Shown here piece by piece: positions 1-11,113 of a stretch of 64,000 nt of DNA. Position 1 is the stretch's first letter. Every line of letters starts with the position of its first letter. A program made the position numbers and the translations under genes. Under the pieces are notes generated by a model, which saw only the letters and a program-made list of their open reading frames with translations, did not search any database and was not told the origin of the DNA. This stretch comes from Elymus sibiricus (lineage: Eukaryota > Streptophyta > Magnoliopsida > Poales > Poaceae), in NCBI GenBank assembly GCA_039707655.1, contig CM077665.1:139563148-139627147 (forward strand), given 5' to 3'.

Positions 1-880
1 TGTGAGGGGAACCCCTTGGATCTAGTTCTTGGAGTTCTTGGTGTTCTTCTTTGTTCTTCCTCTCATTTTCCTCCCTAGCATTAGTTGCTTTGGTGGGATT
101 TGAGAGAGAAGGACTTGGGCACTCCGTGTGCCCTTGCCATTGTATTTGGTGCATAGGTTTGAGTTCTCCACGGTGATACGTGGAAGTGAAGTTTGAGAAG
201 CTTATTACTCTTGGGTGTTTGAGCACCCTAGAGCTTGTTCCTCTTGGGTGCCTTGGCGCCCTAGACGGTTGGTGGTGCCTCGGAGCTCAATCATTGTGGT
301 GTAAAGCTCCGGGCAAGCGTCGGTGTCTCCAATTAGGTTGTGCAGATTGCCCCGAGCAATTTGTACGGGTATCGGTGACCGCCCCCAAGGGTTGCCAAAG
401 TGTACGGGTACCGGTGACCGCCCCCAAGGGTTGCCATTTGTACAGGTTCGGTGACCGCCCTCAAGGGTCCCTTAGTGAAATCACGGTATCTTGCATTGTG
501 CGAGGGCGTGAGGAGATTACGGTGGCCTTAGTGGCATCTTGGGGAGCATTGTGCCTCCATACCGCTCCGAACGGAGATTAGCATCCACAAGGGTGTGAAC
601 TTCGGGATACATCGTCGTCTCCATGTGCCTCGGTTATCTCTTACCCAAGCCCTTTACTTGTGCATTTTACTTTGTGATAGTCATATTGTTTCTTGTTATA
701 TATCTTGCTATCACTTAGTTGTTTATCTTGCTTAGCATAAGTTGTTGGTGCACATAGGTGAGCCTAGTTGTTTTAGGTTTTGTGCTTGACATATTAAACG
801 TTAGTTTATTCCGCATTTGTTCAAGCTTAAACCGTAATTATTTTAAAGCGCCTATTCACCCACCCCTTTCAGCTTGGATG
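1..880 (+). mobile_element. LTR-retrotransposon fragment (LTR-like, truncated at window edge)
   Basis: This stretch has no convincing gene. It has the look of a Triticeae retroelement LTR or leader: a T/G-rich run, three copies of a roughly 39-bp tandem repeat (362-471), and an end near 850-872 reading CGCCTATTCACCCACCCC, a phrase I associate with the 3' end of several plant LTRs. The open frame at 180-581 passes straight through the tandem repeat and is not treated as a gene. The 5' boundary lies outside the window, so no TSD can be tested. Family not identified. Confidence 0.5.
362..471 (+). repeat. Tandem repeat, about 39 bp x 3
   Basis: Three head-to-tail units each begin TGTAC(G/A)GGT and contain CGGTGACCGCCC(C/T)CAAGGG. 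Units one and two differ at very few positions; the third is slightly shorter and more diverged. It lies inside the LTR-like fragment. Confidence 0.85.
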
Positions 881-1369
881 AACCTCCTATGCCCCGCAAC
901 ACCTGCACGCCCGCGGTGTACTGCTCCTGCTCGATCCACGCCGTCTAACGCCTGTCGGGACAATGAGAAGTGCCACGTAGGCAACAAACGACCCCACCTA
1001 TCATAAACCTACTTATCAGAGCCAAATCCGCTGATCAGTGGTTTTTGTAAAATGATTACTGAAGACATGGTGTTTTCTACAAAGAAAATGTACGGTAGCG
1101 TTTTTTGTAAACCTAACATTCAAACTCGTGGTTTTCTACAATTGATTTACTCGTCAGGATGCCCGTCGACAGCCTCGGTTGAGTTACAATGATCATACCG
1201 GAGCTGAACTAAGCTAAAACATCAATTTAACCAACAATCTACGTACAACAAAATCCCATCAACACGGAATGTTACAATGGTTTCTCCAAATCTAATCCTA
1301 CAACCAATCCCTCTTTTCTTTTCACCCGTACACATTGCACCGATCAATCGGTGTTCCGGCAACCTCCAT
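881..1369. other. 3' flank of the thaumatin-like gene
   Basis: Between the LTR-like fragment and the stop codon of the minus-strand thaumatin-like gene there is about 490 bp. The part next to the gene presumably holds its 3' UTR and polyadenylation region. I see no ORF, RNA gene or clear transposon terminus here. Confidence 0.4.
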
Positions 1370-2926
1370 CTATCGCAGCAGATGGAGCGCGAGCAACGCC
1401 AATGGCGCCACGGCCAGCCACGCCGAGGCCCCTAGGCGTGGTGCCACTGCCGCGCCCGTCACGTCGCCGGTGGCCATGTTGGCGAGCCAGGCGTCGCTGC
1501 CGGCACCCCCGAGGATCACGCCCTGCCCCTGGATGCTGCCACCGCCAGTGCCTGCCTCGCCGCCCATCGGCATCGGCATGCTGCCCTGGTTGGCGTCCGT
1601 GAACGTCATTCCCGGCATCATCGCCGGCGTATCCGTCCCGGGCACCGTTGTCGGCGGCGTCTCCGTCCGAGGCACCGCCGTCGGCGTGGGGGTCGTTTGC
1701 GTCGGCGTCGTGGCCGCCGGCACCGTGGTCGACTTCTGGCTGCTCGTTTGACAAAAGGACAGAACAAGGGCACATGGTGAGGTCACGGGAATGGCGGAAA
1801 CAGTAACCAAATGCACATAACGGCAAAGAAAGCTCGTCTTTTTTGCCCACCCTGCTCTGCTCTGCTGATAAGCTAAAATATCTTGCGTAGATTCAGATCT
1901 GCAAATCTCTTCCTATAATGTTCCATTTTAATCACACGGAAAGTCAGTAATCTCTGAAACAAATCAAACCCCATTGGCAAGGCAAGAACCATCCAGATCC
2001 AGACTTGGAAGGCGTCAATGGAGGAGAGCTGAGACTGAGGCTGACCTCGGGGTGGCGCCGGGGCAGAAGGTGACGGTGTAGTCGGGGCCGCCGGCGCAGG
2101 TGAAGGTGGAGGTGGGGTCGTCGAAGGCGTAGCTGTAGGAGCGCGGGCACGCCATCTTGAACACCTGCGAGTAGGACGTCGGCCGGCACGTCCCGGGGTT
2201 GGCGTACGCGCCGCTGCAGCAGTACTCGGGCCGCCCGAACGCGTCGCAGGCGCTCCGGCAGGCCGCGCCGCCGCCGGACCGGAGCTCGGCGGGGCACATC
2301 GCGTTCAGGTCCGCCGCGCACCCCGCCGCCGCGCAAGACCCTGCGCTCGACGCGCCGCCAGGGCGCTCTCCGGAGGACGGCTCCACCAGCACCGGCAGGT
2401 TGTACCCGTCCACCAGGCTGACGTCGTAGAAGTCCAGCCCGCCTGTCCCGTCGAGCGTGAACTCAGCCAGGGTCGCGGGTGGCGCCGCGCCGGCGCCGGC
2501 GCACTCGGCCGTGCCGGAGCCGCAGTCGCCGGTGGCGCAGACGAGCCGCCCCGTGGCGCCGTCCTGAGTGCATCCGGTGCGGGCCCAGAGACGGCCGGAC
2601 CAGGACGAGGGCGCCGGCACCGCGCGCGTCGCGCCAGGCGGGAGCTCGAACCCCGTGGAGCCGAGACGCGCGGTGCCGGCGTTGGACAGGACGCCCGGCC
2701 ACACAGTGTCCGCGCACCGGTTGACGAACGTGAACATCGCCGCCTCCCCCTCTGCGCACCACCAAGAAACACAGCGTGACCCGTCAGCTCGCCCGCCATT
2801 ACACTACCGAAGCTCACTCGCACAAACAAAGAAGAAACCACGAAGCATGAATTTACCACGAATCTATTTACCTCTCCATGAAATCAGAAGGAGCACAATG
2901 ACGGCGATACATCTCGGCAACCCCAT
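1370..2926 (-). CDS. Thaumatin-like protein (PR-5 family), GPI-anchored type, three exons
   Basis: Exons on the minus strand: 2926-2872, 2751-2046 and 1742-1370 (or 1739-1370); all junctions are GT-AG and keep frame, giving about 376-377 residues. Exon 1 encodes a hydrophobic signal peptide starting MGLPRCIAVIVLLLI; the mature domain begins with FTFVNRC. The thaumatin signature GRLVCATGDCGSGTAEC lies near residues 86-102, and the domain has the full family set of 16 cysteines, implying eight disulfides. Exon 3 adds a Thr/Pro-rich stretch and a hydrophobic C-terminus ending LALLALHLLR, typical of a GPI-attachment signal, so the product is likely secreted and tethered outside the plasma membrane. 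Family roles include pathogen defence and beta-glucan binding; none is shown here. No stop or frameshift is seen. It is the only convincing host gene in the window. Confidence 0.9.
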
Positions 2927-3236
2927 CGAGAATAGCTGCTGGTAAACGCAATGCAGAGCTCGGTGGCAAGCGCGTGCAATATCAGGACAGAGCAGCGCAC
3001 CTACTGCTCACTCTCAATCTCACTCTTCCGCAGCTGGTAAAGGTATGTGGTAGAGCGTGACAGTTGGTTGATTTGGAGGAGATGGAGAAAGATGAGGGCA
3101 ATGGGCGCCCAGGAAAGAGAGGGAGAAAGGATAGGGGAGGGGGAATCTTTTAGTGTGGCTCCCGATGAACTTTACTTTAGCCTTTGTTTGGGTACCCCGG
3201 TGGCATCGAGCATGGGCACACGTACGGTAAATTCTA
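2927..3236 (-). promoter_or_regulatory. Upstream region of the thaumatin-like gene
   Basis: About 310 bp separates the start codon of the thaumatin-like gene from the Stowaway MITE. It should hold the 5' UTR and core promoter, but I cannot point to a specific TATA box or motif. If regulatory DNA extends further, the MITE lies within it. Confidence 0.35.
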
Positions 3237-3492
3237 CTCCCTCCATTTCATAATGTAGTGCATATAGATTTTTTGAAAAGTCAAACTTTACAAACTTTGA
3301 TCAAGTTTGTAGAAAATATATATACATCTAGAATACCAAATACATATCACTAGATTCATCACAAGATGTGCTTTCATATTGTATATATTTGGTATTATAA
3401 ATATAGATAATTTTCTCAATAAACTTGGTCAAAGTTGATAAGGTTTGACTTTTTTAAAAATCTATATACACTACATTATGGAATTGAGGAAG
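3237..3492. mobile_element. Stowaway-type MITE (Tc1/Mariner)
   Basis: A 256-bp non-coding element begins CTCCCTCCATTTCATAATG and ends with the inverse, CATTATGGAATTGAGGAAG. Long inverted arms pair through most of its length (for example AGATTTTTTGAAAAGTCAAA against its counterpart near 3447-3470). It is bounded by TA on both sides (3235-3236 and 3493-3494), the TSD of Stowaway elements. Confidence 0.88.
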
Positions 3493-3608
3493 TAGTATTC
3501 TGCTTGGGATGGCTCTCAAAACTGCGGCCCGCCGTGAAAGATGATTTTCCTTCGATAAAAGGCAAACTATCCACGCAAAAGAACCGCTGATATACGATAT
3601 CGTCCCGA
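3493..3608. other. Spacer between MITE and possible TIR element
   Basis: Roughly 115 bp of sequence in which I see no feature. Confidence 0.3.
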
Positions 3609-3921
3609 CTCAAAGCATCTGCAGCCGTAGGTTGCAAATCAAACCCCTCACGCCGCGAACGCTTTCATTGACCAGGCACGTCTTATATTTGCCATTCTGT
3701 GTCTGCATATCTCGTATCCGGTATCTTATATCTATACTACCCATGCAACGTCGAGTTATTCTACGTGATTAAATAACGGACAACGAAATTGGTATCAAAC
3801 GAACAACCAAATGCACGTAAACAAACTCTACATGATCCAAGAGATCATCAGAGTTCGTCGTCGAACAAGTTCTTAAACTTCTACAACTAAAAGCGATATA
3901 AACATAGAGGAGGGGGCGGGG

Positions 3922-4671
3922 TCACCACTTCCTCACTGGGCTTTTGCCCTTCCGATCGCCGGCACAACCGTAGACGTCCGCGACTGGTGGAGGGTCTTGG
4001 TCGTTCGAGGAGGAGGTGCAGCTGCCGCGGTCACCGTCATCGTCGTCGTTGTCGGAGTCGGAGAGGACGATGAACCCCTTCATCCGACGGACCGCCCTGC
4101 CCTGCTCCCGCTTCAACTTGGCGACTCGAGCCTTCTCCGCCGCTGCCTCCTTTGCCTTGGGCTTCGACTGCTCAATAACAAGCCGGAGCACCTTGGCGTT
4201 CTTCCGTCGGAGACGGCGAGCGTCCGTCTCCGCCGCCGTGACGGACCGGCGGTAGACCCATGCGAGGAGCCGCTCATCCTCGTCGGGCTCCGCCTGCATC
4301 CCGCGACGGCGGCGCGCGGACTGCTCCGTCGCATCCCTCTGTCGTGTCGTGGTGCGTGCCTCTGATTCCGGAGTGCGTGTGCGGGCCAACGGTGTGGGCA
4401 CTAGCACCCACCGTTGCCCGCGTGGAGGAGCAAACGGCGAGGGAAGGAGACGACGCGGGGGCGGTGCAGACTGCGTTGTCTTGGCGTTGTTGCACGCAGA
4501 CCGGGAGGGTCCAGCTCCGGCGTCCGCGCTGCGCCGGCGTGGGAGCTGCGGCGACGCTCCGGATCCGGAGCTGTCGCCGGTCTCTACCTAGGACCGCTCC
4601 AGTGCAATGCGGAGGGCCAGCTCCTCCTCGTAGTCGAGGTCGAAGCCAGAGTCGCTGCCAGAGCTGGACAT
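3922..4671 (-). pseudogene. Unknown acidic/basic coiled protein, interrupted by one stop
   Basis: A 750-nt frame runs from ATG at 4671 to TGA at 3924-3922 but is cut by a single in-frame TAG at 4590-4588, after 27 codons. The start MSSSGSDSGFDLDYEEE is Ser/Asp/Glu rich; the middle is Pro/Arg rich; residues around ETDARRLRRKNAKVLRLVIE look helical and charged; the tail has an SDSDNDDDDGD acidic run and ends SPVRKW. I do not recognise a functional family, though similar proteins seem common in Triticeae repeats. The rest of the frame is open, so the stop may be recent. A shorter product from the ATG at 4299 is possible. Confidence 0.5.
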
Positions 4672-4711
4672 CGGAGTGGATGGGAATGGAATCAGAAAGG
4701 GAGAGGAGAGG

Positions 4712-4714
<3 letters not shown>

Positions 4715-4756
<42 letters not shown>
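4715..4756. repeat. (GA)n microsatellite, about 21 units
   Basis: An uninterrupted GA run lies about 45 bp upstream of the ATG of the 3922-4671 gene remnant, reading (CT)n on its coding strand, where it would fall in the 5' UTR or promoter. Confidence 0.95.
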
Positions 4757-4759
<3 letters not shown>

Positions 4760-5231
4760 GCTAGGGTTCGAAGCGAGGCGCCCGGATTGAGGTTTTCTGT
4801 GGGGCAGCTGTGGGGTCGGTGGTGAGCCGGGCGTGTCAGGCGGACGCGCCCAGGCGTGCCCGGGCCGCCCCATATCCGCCCTATATTTGGGCTGGATATG
4901 AGGGGTGCGGGTCAGCCCAGGCGTTTGTCCGTGGTTTGAGAGGTCTGGTTGGGTCATTTTTTTTATCGGTTAGTGACCGGATGGCCTGCCCGGGCGTTTG
5001 AGACGGGTATGAGCGGTCCGGCTATAGATGCTCTCATAGGGCGTGTTTGGTTACTTTCTTAGTCGGGCTTGGCTGAGAGGAGAAAAAACAGGACAGGCAG
5101 AGCAGGGCTGATTTAGAAAATACAAGTAAAATATGATGTTTGCACGTTGTTTGGTTGTCTACATATGGGGTCTTGTCATAAAGCAATTTTCATCTATTGT
5201 TTGATTGTCTGGCTCGCATGGTGATTAGCAG

Positions 5232-5534
5232 TTAACAACTACACTTAAACTGAAGCACCTCAGCCAACACCATGGCCTCCTCGGCGGGGGACATGGCCGC
5301 CTCTCGCACGCGCTGGAGGATCTTCAGCTTCGCCGCATTCTCCCGCAGCCGCAACACCACCGCGCTCGCCGTCATCGGATTCTCGTTGCGAGAGCGGGAG
5401 GCGTCCGTGTGTGTGAAGAACAGCGAGCTCCTTGACGAAGGTGAGGTAGTCCCGGCTCGTCTCGTCCCACGACGCAGCCACCAAACCCAGTCACTCACCC
5501 GCACTAGCCCCGAGCTCCGCCACGCCTTGAGCAC
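5232..5534 (-). pseudogene. C-terminal remnant of an unknown coiled-coil protein
   Basis: The last 48 codons read MTASAVVLRLRENAAKLKI onward and end LQFKCSC, a charged helical stretch. The upstream part seems to continue in another frame (SRDYLTFVKELAVLHTHG, 5484 frame), so a frameshift separates them. I do not recognise a function. It sits just inside the left terminus of the TIR element, in minus orientation. Confidence 0.35.
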
Positions 5535-5677
5535 TAGCTAGCAAGCACACCGCGATGGCTGGCTAGCTAGCCAGCAAGCACGCGCACGTCGGCTGGCTGG
5601 CTAGCTATCAAGCTAGCAAGCACACCGCGACGGTTGGTTGGCTGGCTAGCTAGCTAGCAGGCTAGCAAGCACACCGC
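5535..5677. repeat. GCTAGC-rich minisatellite
   Basis: Imperfect units containing GCTAGCAAGCACACCGCGA followed by GGCTGGCTAGCTAG repeat about three times. Many positions are palindromic (CTAGCTAG, GCTAGC). Confidence 0.75.
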
Positions 5678-5967
5678 AGCAGCTCATCCTATGCCCGTCG
5701 CGCACGCGCGCTCGCCCGCCGCCGCAGCAGCCCACCCCACGCCCGCCATGCCTGCTCGCTCGTCGCCACCGCGCCCCGTTGCAGCGCCCGCTCCCTTGCT
5801 GCCGCAGCAGCTCGCCCCACGAGAAGAAGGGTGAGGGGATCCATGGTGCATCGCCCGATCCCGCCACGACGGCCGGCGACAGGGGAAGAACCTCTGGTTG
5901 GGGAGTGGTGCGCGAGAGGGAGGGAGGGATACACGCGCGGCTCTTGCTCCGTTGGGACGGCGGACCT

Positions 5968-7520
5968 TGATACACCTCCATCATATCTATAATTTTTAAA
6001 TGTTTCATGTTATTATTTTACAACTTTTATATACTTTTGTCAATAATTTATATGATTTTCTTGAACTAACATATTGATCCAGTGACCAGTGTTAGTTCCT
6101 GTTTGTTGCATATTTTTTGTTTCGCAGAAAATCCATATCAAACGAAATCCAAACTAGATAAAATTTTACGGAGATTTATTTTGGAATATATGTGATTTTT
6201 GGGAAAAATAAACGATAGACGATGTCCGAGGGGCCCACGAGCTCGCTATGCGTGCCCTGGGGGGTAGGGTGTGCCGGGCAAGCTCATGGGTGCCTCGGAG
6301 GTTGGTTGGGTGTCTCCTTCGCCCGCAAGGAAGCTAATATCCAGATAAAATCCCCTCAAAATTTCAGTCCAATCGGAGTGACGGATCTCCGGGAATTTAA
6401 GAAACGATGAAACGCCAGAAAACATGAACGCAGAAACAGAAGAGAACAGAGAGAGATCCAATCTCGGAGTGGTTCGTCCCCTTCGGGAGCCATGGCGGCC
6501 ATGGACCTGAGGGGAAACCCTCTTCCCATCAAGTGGGAGGCCAAGGAAGAATAAGAAGGACGGGGGCTCTCTCCCCCCCCTCTCTTCCGATGGCACCGGA
6601 GCATCGTCGGGGGAATTATCATGGCGGCGATCTACACCAACAACTCCGTCGTCTTCCTCGACACCACCATCACCTTCCCTCATCTATTTATAGTGGTCCA
6701 CTTTCCCGCAACCCGCTGTACCGCCTACTTGAACACAATGCTTTATGCTTCATATTATTATCCAATGATGTGTTGTCATCCAATGATGTTTGAGTACATT
6801 TCTTTTGTCATGTGGGTTGATTGATGGTCTTGATTGGTTTGAGTTGTGTGTTTTATTTTGGTGCTGTCCTATGGTGCCTCCCGTGCCGCACACATGTGGG
6901 GTATTCCCGCTGTAGGGTGTTGCAATACTTTCATGATTCGCTTATAGTGGGTAGCGAGAGTGACAAAAGCTTATACCCGAGTAAGGGGGTTGTTGCGTAT
7001 GGGAGTAAAGGAGACTTGTTACTTAATGTTATGGTTGGATTTTACCTTAATGATCTTTAGGAGTTGCGGATGCTTTCTAGAGTTCCAATCATAAGTTCAT
7101 ATGATCCAAGTACGGAAAGTATGTTAGCTCATGCCTCTCCCTCATATAAAATTCCAATAATGATTAACGATCTTGTTATCAATTGCCTAGGACAATCTCG
7201 CAAATCCTTCCACCACTTTTTCACACTCGCTATAATAACTTAATTGTAATTTTATTAAAACAACACCTAAATTTTATTTCCACTTTATTTATTATCTTGC
7301 AAAACTATCTTCTTACACCTACAAAGCACTTCTTGTTTTATTCCCGTAAAGTAGTTTTATTTCTTGTACTAGGTAAAGTGAACATTGTTGCACGTAGAGT
7401 TGTGTCGGTGGTCGATAGAACTTGAGAGAGTATTAGTTCTACCTTTAGCTCCTCGTTGGGTTCGACACTCTTAGTTACCAAGAAAGGCTACAAACGATCC
7501 CCTATACTTGTGGGTTATCA
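5968..7520 (+). mobile_element. Solo gypsy LTR, element-C family
   Basis: The 1,553-bp segment begins TGATACACCTCCATCATATC and ends CTTGTGGGTTATCA. It aligns by eye along its length with the LTRs of element C (53423-54936, 59308-60827). No internal sequence or partner LTR is present, so it is a solo LTR. The flanking pentamers are gacct and ctcct, a poor TSD match. Several CG sites of the C LTR are TA/CA here, as expected of old methylated DNA. Confidence 0.8.
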
Positions 7521-7968
7521 CTCCTGCTTCATGCACGGTGACTCAGACGCCACAGCTAACGCTAGCAACATCCGAGTGACCTCGTGGCGCCCCTTTACCG
7601 CGGGGTGGGCCTGATGTAGTAGGGAGAGGTGGAGGGGTGGGCGCCCGCGCGGGCGGCGAGCGGAGGAGGCTAAGCGAGGGCTGGGAGACCAAGAAGATAA
7701 GGTGTTTGGAGGGGAGAGAGAGATTATGAGGTGATTATGTGTAAACACATACAACTAGAGCCACCCACGTGCGTTGTAGATCACCGCTCGGGTCTGGCTC
7801 GTCGGAAACTACCGATTCAGACGTTTCAAGCGAGCCAGGGCCAGGCGTGCTTTAAGAACCGTGTCGTGCATGCCCAACAATGTTTATATGTAACCGAACA
7901 GCCCGACACCAAAAAGATATTGCGTACAACGGGCCTGGTTGAGCTTTTGTGGGCAACCAAACACGCCC
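7521..7968. other. Right arm of the TIR element
   Basis: GC-rich sequence leads to the right terminus. It may be the 5' part of the minus-strand gene whose tail is at 5232-5534, but no convincing open frame is seen. The subterminal motif TGGTTG occurs near both ends of the element. Confidence 0.35.
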
Positions 7969-7971
7969 ATA

Positions 7972-8311
7972 GATTCTTCGTGACGAGCTTTAAAAATCGG
8001 CTCACAACCGCCAAATCTTCTGTTCCCCTTCCTCCTCCCCCCTCCCCCCCCCCCCCGTTTTGTGTTTTCCCTATCTTACCGCGACTTGTTAGGAAGTAAA
8101 AGTCCTCTCTTCCATGCCGCCCCTTCGTGTCGCCCACGCCGCAAATCCATCCGGCCCCACGCTGTCTCATCTCTTCGCCCTCCCCAATCGCCGCCATGGA
8201 GCCGCATCAGCCCCGACCAGCGTTTTCCAAGCGTCGGCATCCCAATCGGCGCCGCATCCCCCCGGTCGCTTTCGCAACCATGTTACCCACCGCCGCACCT
8301 ACTCCTTCCAC
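7972..8311 (+). pseudogene. Gene-like 5' fragment truncated by element H
   Basis: A poly-C tract (about 8041-8056) precedes a C-rich leader and an ATG at 8196 in a good context (GCCGCCATGG) that opens MEPHQPRPAFSKRRHPNRR. The frame stops a few codons inside the H LTR, which begins at 8312. It looks like the start of an Arg/Pro-rich gene, or of a gene inside a lost transposon, cut by H. No function recognised. Confidence 0.35.
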
Positions 8312-9396
8312 TGTTGACGTGTAACTTTCCAAAATTCTAATTCTGAAATGTTACACTAATTAAGTAATAATGATTGATTGTGTGATTGATGTTTAAATTG
8401 AGTGGAATTGAAACTTTTTGAAAGTTAAATGAGAGGGAATAAAAGGAATTTCCCAAACATTCATTCTTGCATTTGGTTTCCATGAATTCAAATTCATCTC
8501 AAAACAAACCCTAGAGTGAAGATGACATGACTTCTTCCATTAAAGAAATGAAAAAAGGTTTGAGAAAATTTGAATTTCATTTAAAAAAATCAAACAAGAA
8601 ACTTTATGCAACTCAATGGTTTTCATGAGAGAAGATAAAATGACTTCTACAAAGAATATGAAATAGAGTTGGAAGTGGTGATGATCATTTTGAAAGTTCA
8701 ATGAATATTTTTGAAACCATCTTCCCTTCTGTTGAAATTGAGTTTCAGTTTCCAAATTCTTTGATAAAAGTGTTTAAAAGAGAGGAGGCACATGACCCTT
8801 CAAAAGTCAGAGGAAATTGCAAATACTTTTGAAAAATGGAAAACAGAAAACAATTCGAAAAGGTTTGAAAATCAAAACCCAATTCAATTTGGAATTTCCA
8901 AATAAATATATTTTTAAAGTATTTTACTTGTCCCTGCAAAATAGTTCATATTTTTCTATATAAAATTCTAAGAATTTTTATATATAATATGTTTACTACA
9001 ATTTTTTTCATTTTCTTTTATGCCTTTTGTTTTCTGTGTTTTATTTAAACAAAAAATGGCCAAAGCCCACAACCCCACGGCCCAGTCGGCCTCACCCCGC
9101 ACCGAATAGGTCCCGCATCATCCACCGATGCCTTTCCTTATTTCCTCTCCGTCGCTAACACGCAGGACCCACCGTCCGCTGGAAACTTCCTCGCACCTTC
9201 CTTCTTCCTCCTTTCATTCTCTTCGCCGGAGTCCACACCGGAACCAAATCCCAACGAGATTCGTTCCGTCCAAGCCTCGACCCCTCCTCCAAGGCACAAA
9301 CACTATAAGCCGAGCCCCACGCCATTTTTTGCAAAAACACAACCGGACCTTCACCCTAGGTCATGAACGCGCTCGTCGGAGTAGACCGGACCTCGC
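8312..9396 (+). mobile_element. Element H, LTR piece 1 of 4
   Basis: The LTR starts TGTTGACGTGTAACTTTCC at 8312. The A/T-rich part and the later GC-rich part (9060-9396, many CCC/GCC triplets) match, from memory, the layout of a long Triticeae gypsy-type LTR. It is broken at 9396 by element G. TSD bases ctcgc (9392-9396) are shared with 12361-12365. Frames such as 9128-9421 are passages through LTR sequence, not genes. Confidence 0.65.
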
Positions 9397-10938
9397 TGAT
9401 ACGTCTCCAACGTATCTATAATTTTTGATTGCTCCATGGTACTATATTATCATTCTTGGATACTTTATATGCTTTTTATATCATTTTTGAGAACTAACCT
9501 ATTAATCCAGTGACCAATGCCAGTTGTTGTTTTCTGCTTGTTTTTGGCCTTTCGGGAAAACTGTACCAAACGAAGTCCAAATGCCATGAAACTTTTTGAT
9601 GAATTTTTCTGGACAAAAATAAGACCTGGAAGCTTGAGAGGGAGACCGGAGGCCGCATGTAGTGGTTCCAAGCCAACAGGGCGCGCCCGGGAGTGGTCGC
9701 GCCCTAATGGCTTGGGACCACCTCCCGACGCCTCTTGACCTAACTCCGCCTCTATAAATTTTCATAAATCGAGAAAACACGCGAGAGCCAGCCAAACTAC
9801 TTTTTCCACCACCGCAAGTCTCTGTTCTGCCGTGTGCCCATCTGGAGCCCTGTTCTGGTGCCCTGTCAGAGGGGGGATCGATCACGGACGGCCTCTACAT
9901 CAACCTTGCTTCTCCCATGGTGACGTGTGAGTAGTTCACCACAGACCTACAGGTACATAGCTAGTACCTCCATGTCTCTCTCTCTCTCTATGATCTTTAA
10001 TACAAAGTTCACCGCAATTCCCGTGGTGATCTATTCAATGTAATCTTCTTTGCGGTGTGTTTGTTGGGATCCGATGAATTGTGGGTTTGTGATCAGATTA
10101 TGCATGAATAATATATTGAGTCTTTGCTGAATTCTTATATGCATGATTGTTATAGCTGCGTATTTCTTTCCTAACTATTTGTTTGGTTTGGCCAACTAGA
10201 TTGATTTATCTTTAGAGGGAGTGGTGCGTTGTGATGGGTTCAATCGTGCGGTGCTCAATCCCAGTGACAGTAGGGGACATGACACATATTGTATTGCTGC
10301 CATTAAGGGTAAAACGATGGGGTTTATTCATATTAATTGGATTTACTTTTTCTGCATCATGTCATCTTGCTCCAAGCATTACTCTGTTTTTACTTAATAC
10401 TCTAGATGCATGCTGGATAGCGGTCCATGGGTGGAGTAATAGTAGTAGATGCAGGCAGGAGTCGGTCGACTTGCCTATGAACGTGATGCCTATATACATG
10501 ATCATTGTTGTGAATAAATATTTCATAACTATGCGCATTTCTATCAATTGCCCAACAGTAATTTGTCTACCCACCGTATGCTATCTTCGAGAGAGAAGCC
10601 TCTAGCGAAAACTATGGCCCCCGGTCTTCACAAATATTATTATTAAAACTCCAAAAATATTGCTGCCATTATTTACTATTATTTTATTTTCTATTTATAT
10701 TTATCCAACTATCAGTATTTGATCCTTGCAAGTAAAGAATTCAAGGGGCTTGACAACCCTCTTGCCCGCGTTGAGTGCAAGTGTTTGATTCTGTGTGTGT
10801 AGGTGCTGACGACGGGAGTTTGCGTGATTCTCCTATTGGTTCGATAACATTGGTTCTCACTGAGGAAAATACTTATCTCTACTGTGCTGCATCTCCTCTC
10901 CTCTTTGCGGAAAATCCCAACGCAGTTTACAAGTAGCG
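9397..10938 (+). repeat. Element G 5' LTR
   Basis: The 1,542-bp LTR runs from TGATACG to AAGTAGCG, where the expected terminal CA has become CG. It carries a TC microsatellite at about 9972-9990. Confidence 0.8.
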
Positions 10939-10948
10939 GGAAAAATTT

Positions 10949-10967
10949 ATGGCGCCATTGCCGGGGG
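10949..10967 (+). promoter_or_regulatory. Element G primer-binding site
   Basis: TGGCGCCATTGCCGGGG, ten bases after the LTR, matches with one change the TGGCGCCGTTGCCGGGG site of Athila-type elements. Confidence 0.7.
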
Positions 10968-11113
10968 GACATCATCAAATTCTCATCAGGTCCCTACGCA
11001 TAAATTGTCATTCACTTGTTCAACTTTTTATTTGCCTTTATATTTGCTTGCCTAAAAATATCAAAATACAAAAATATTTCTGTTTGCTTGTTCGCTTGCT
11101 TGAAGTTGCTATC

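Larger units (their letters stand above)
3609..5034. mobile_element. Possible TIR element carrying a broken gene
   Basis: The left edge reads AAAGCATCTGCAGCCGTAG and the right edge, reverse-complemented, reads AGAGCATCTATAGCCGGAC, an imperfect inverted repeat. Between them lies the minus-strand gene remnant at 3922-4671. No convincing TSD was found, so this is a weak call; the superfamily is not assigned. Confidence 0.35.
5039..7968. mobile_element. TIR DNA transposon, PIF/Harbinger-like, with a nested solo LTR
   Basis: The left end is GGGCGTGTTTGGTT (5039-5052); the right end is its exact inverse AACCAAACACGCCC (7955-7968). Both are flanked by ATA (5036-5038 and 7969-7971), a 3-bp TSD compatible with PIF/Harbinger. 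Inside are a C-terminal coding remnant, a minisatellite, a solo gypsy LTR (5968-7520) and a right arm (7521-7968) that I could not assign. No transposase is visible, so it is non-autonomous. Confidence 0.6.

Noticed and set aside
180..581. 133-codon open frame
   Set aside because: It reads through a 39-bp tandem repeat inside LTR-like DNA and has low-complexity Gly/Cys/Leu content with no recognisable domain.
1335..1751. 138-codon plus-strand frame
   Set aside because: It is the antisense of the Thr/Pro-rich third exon of the thaumatin-like gene.
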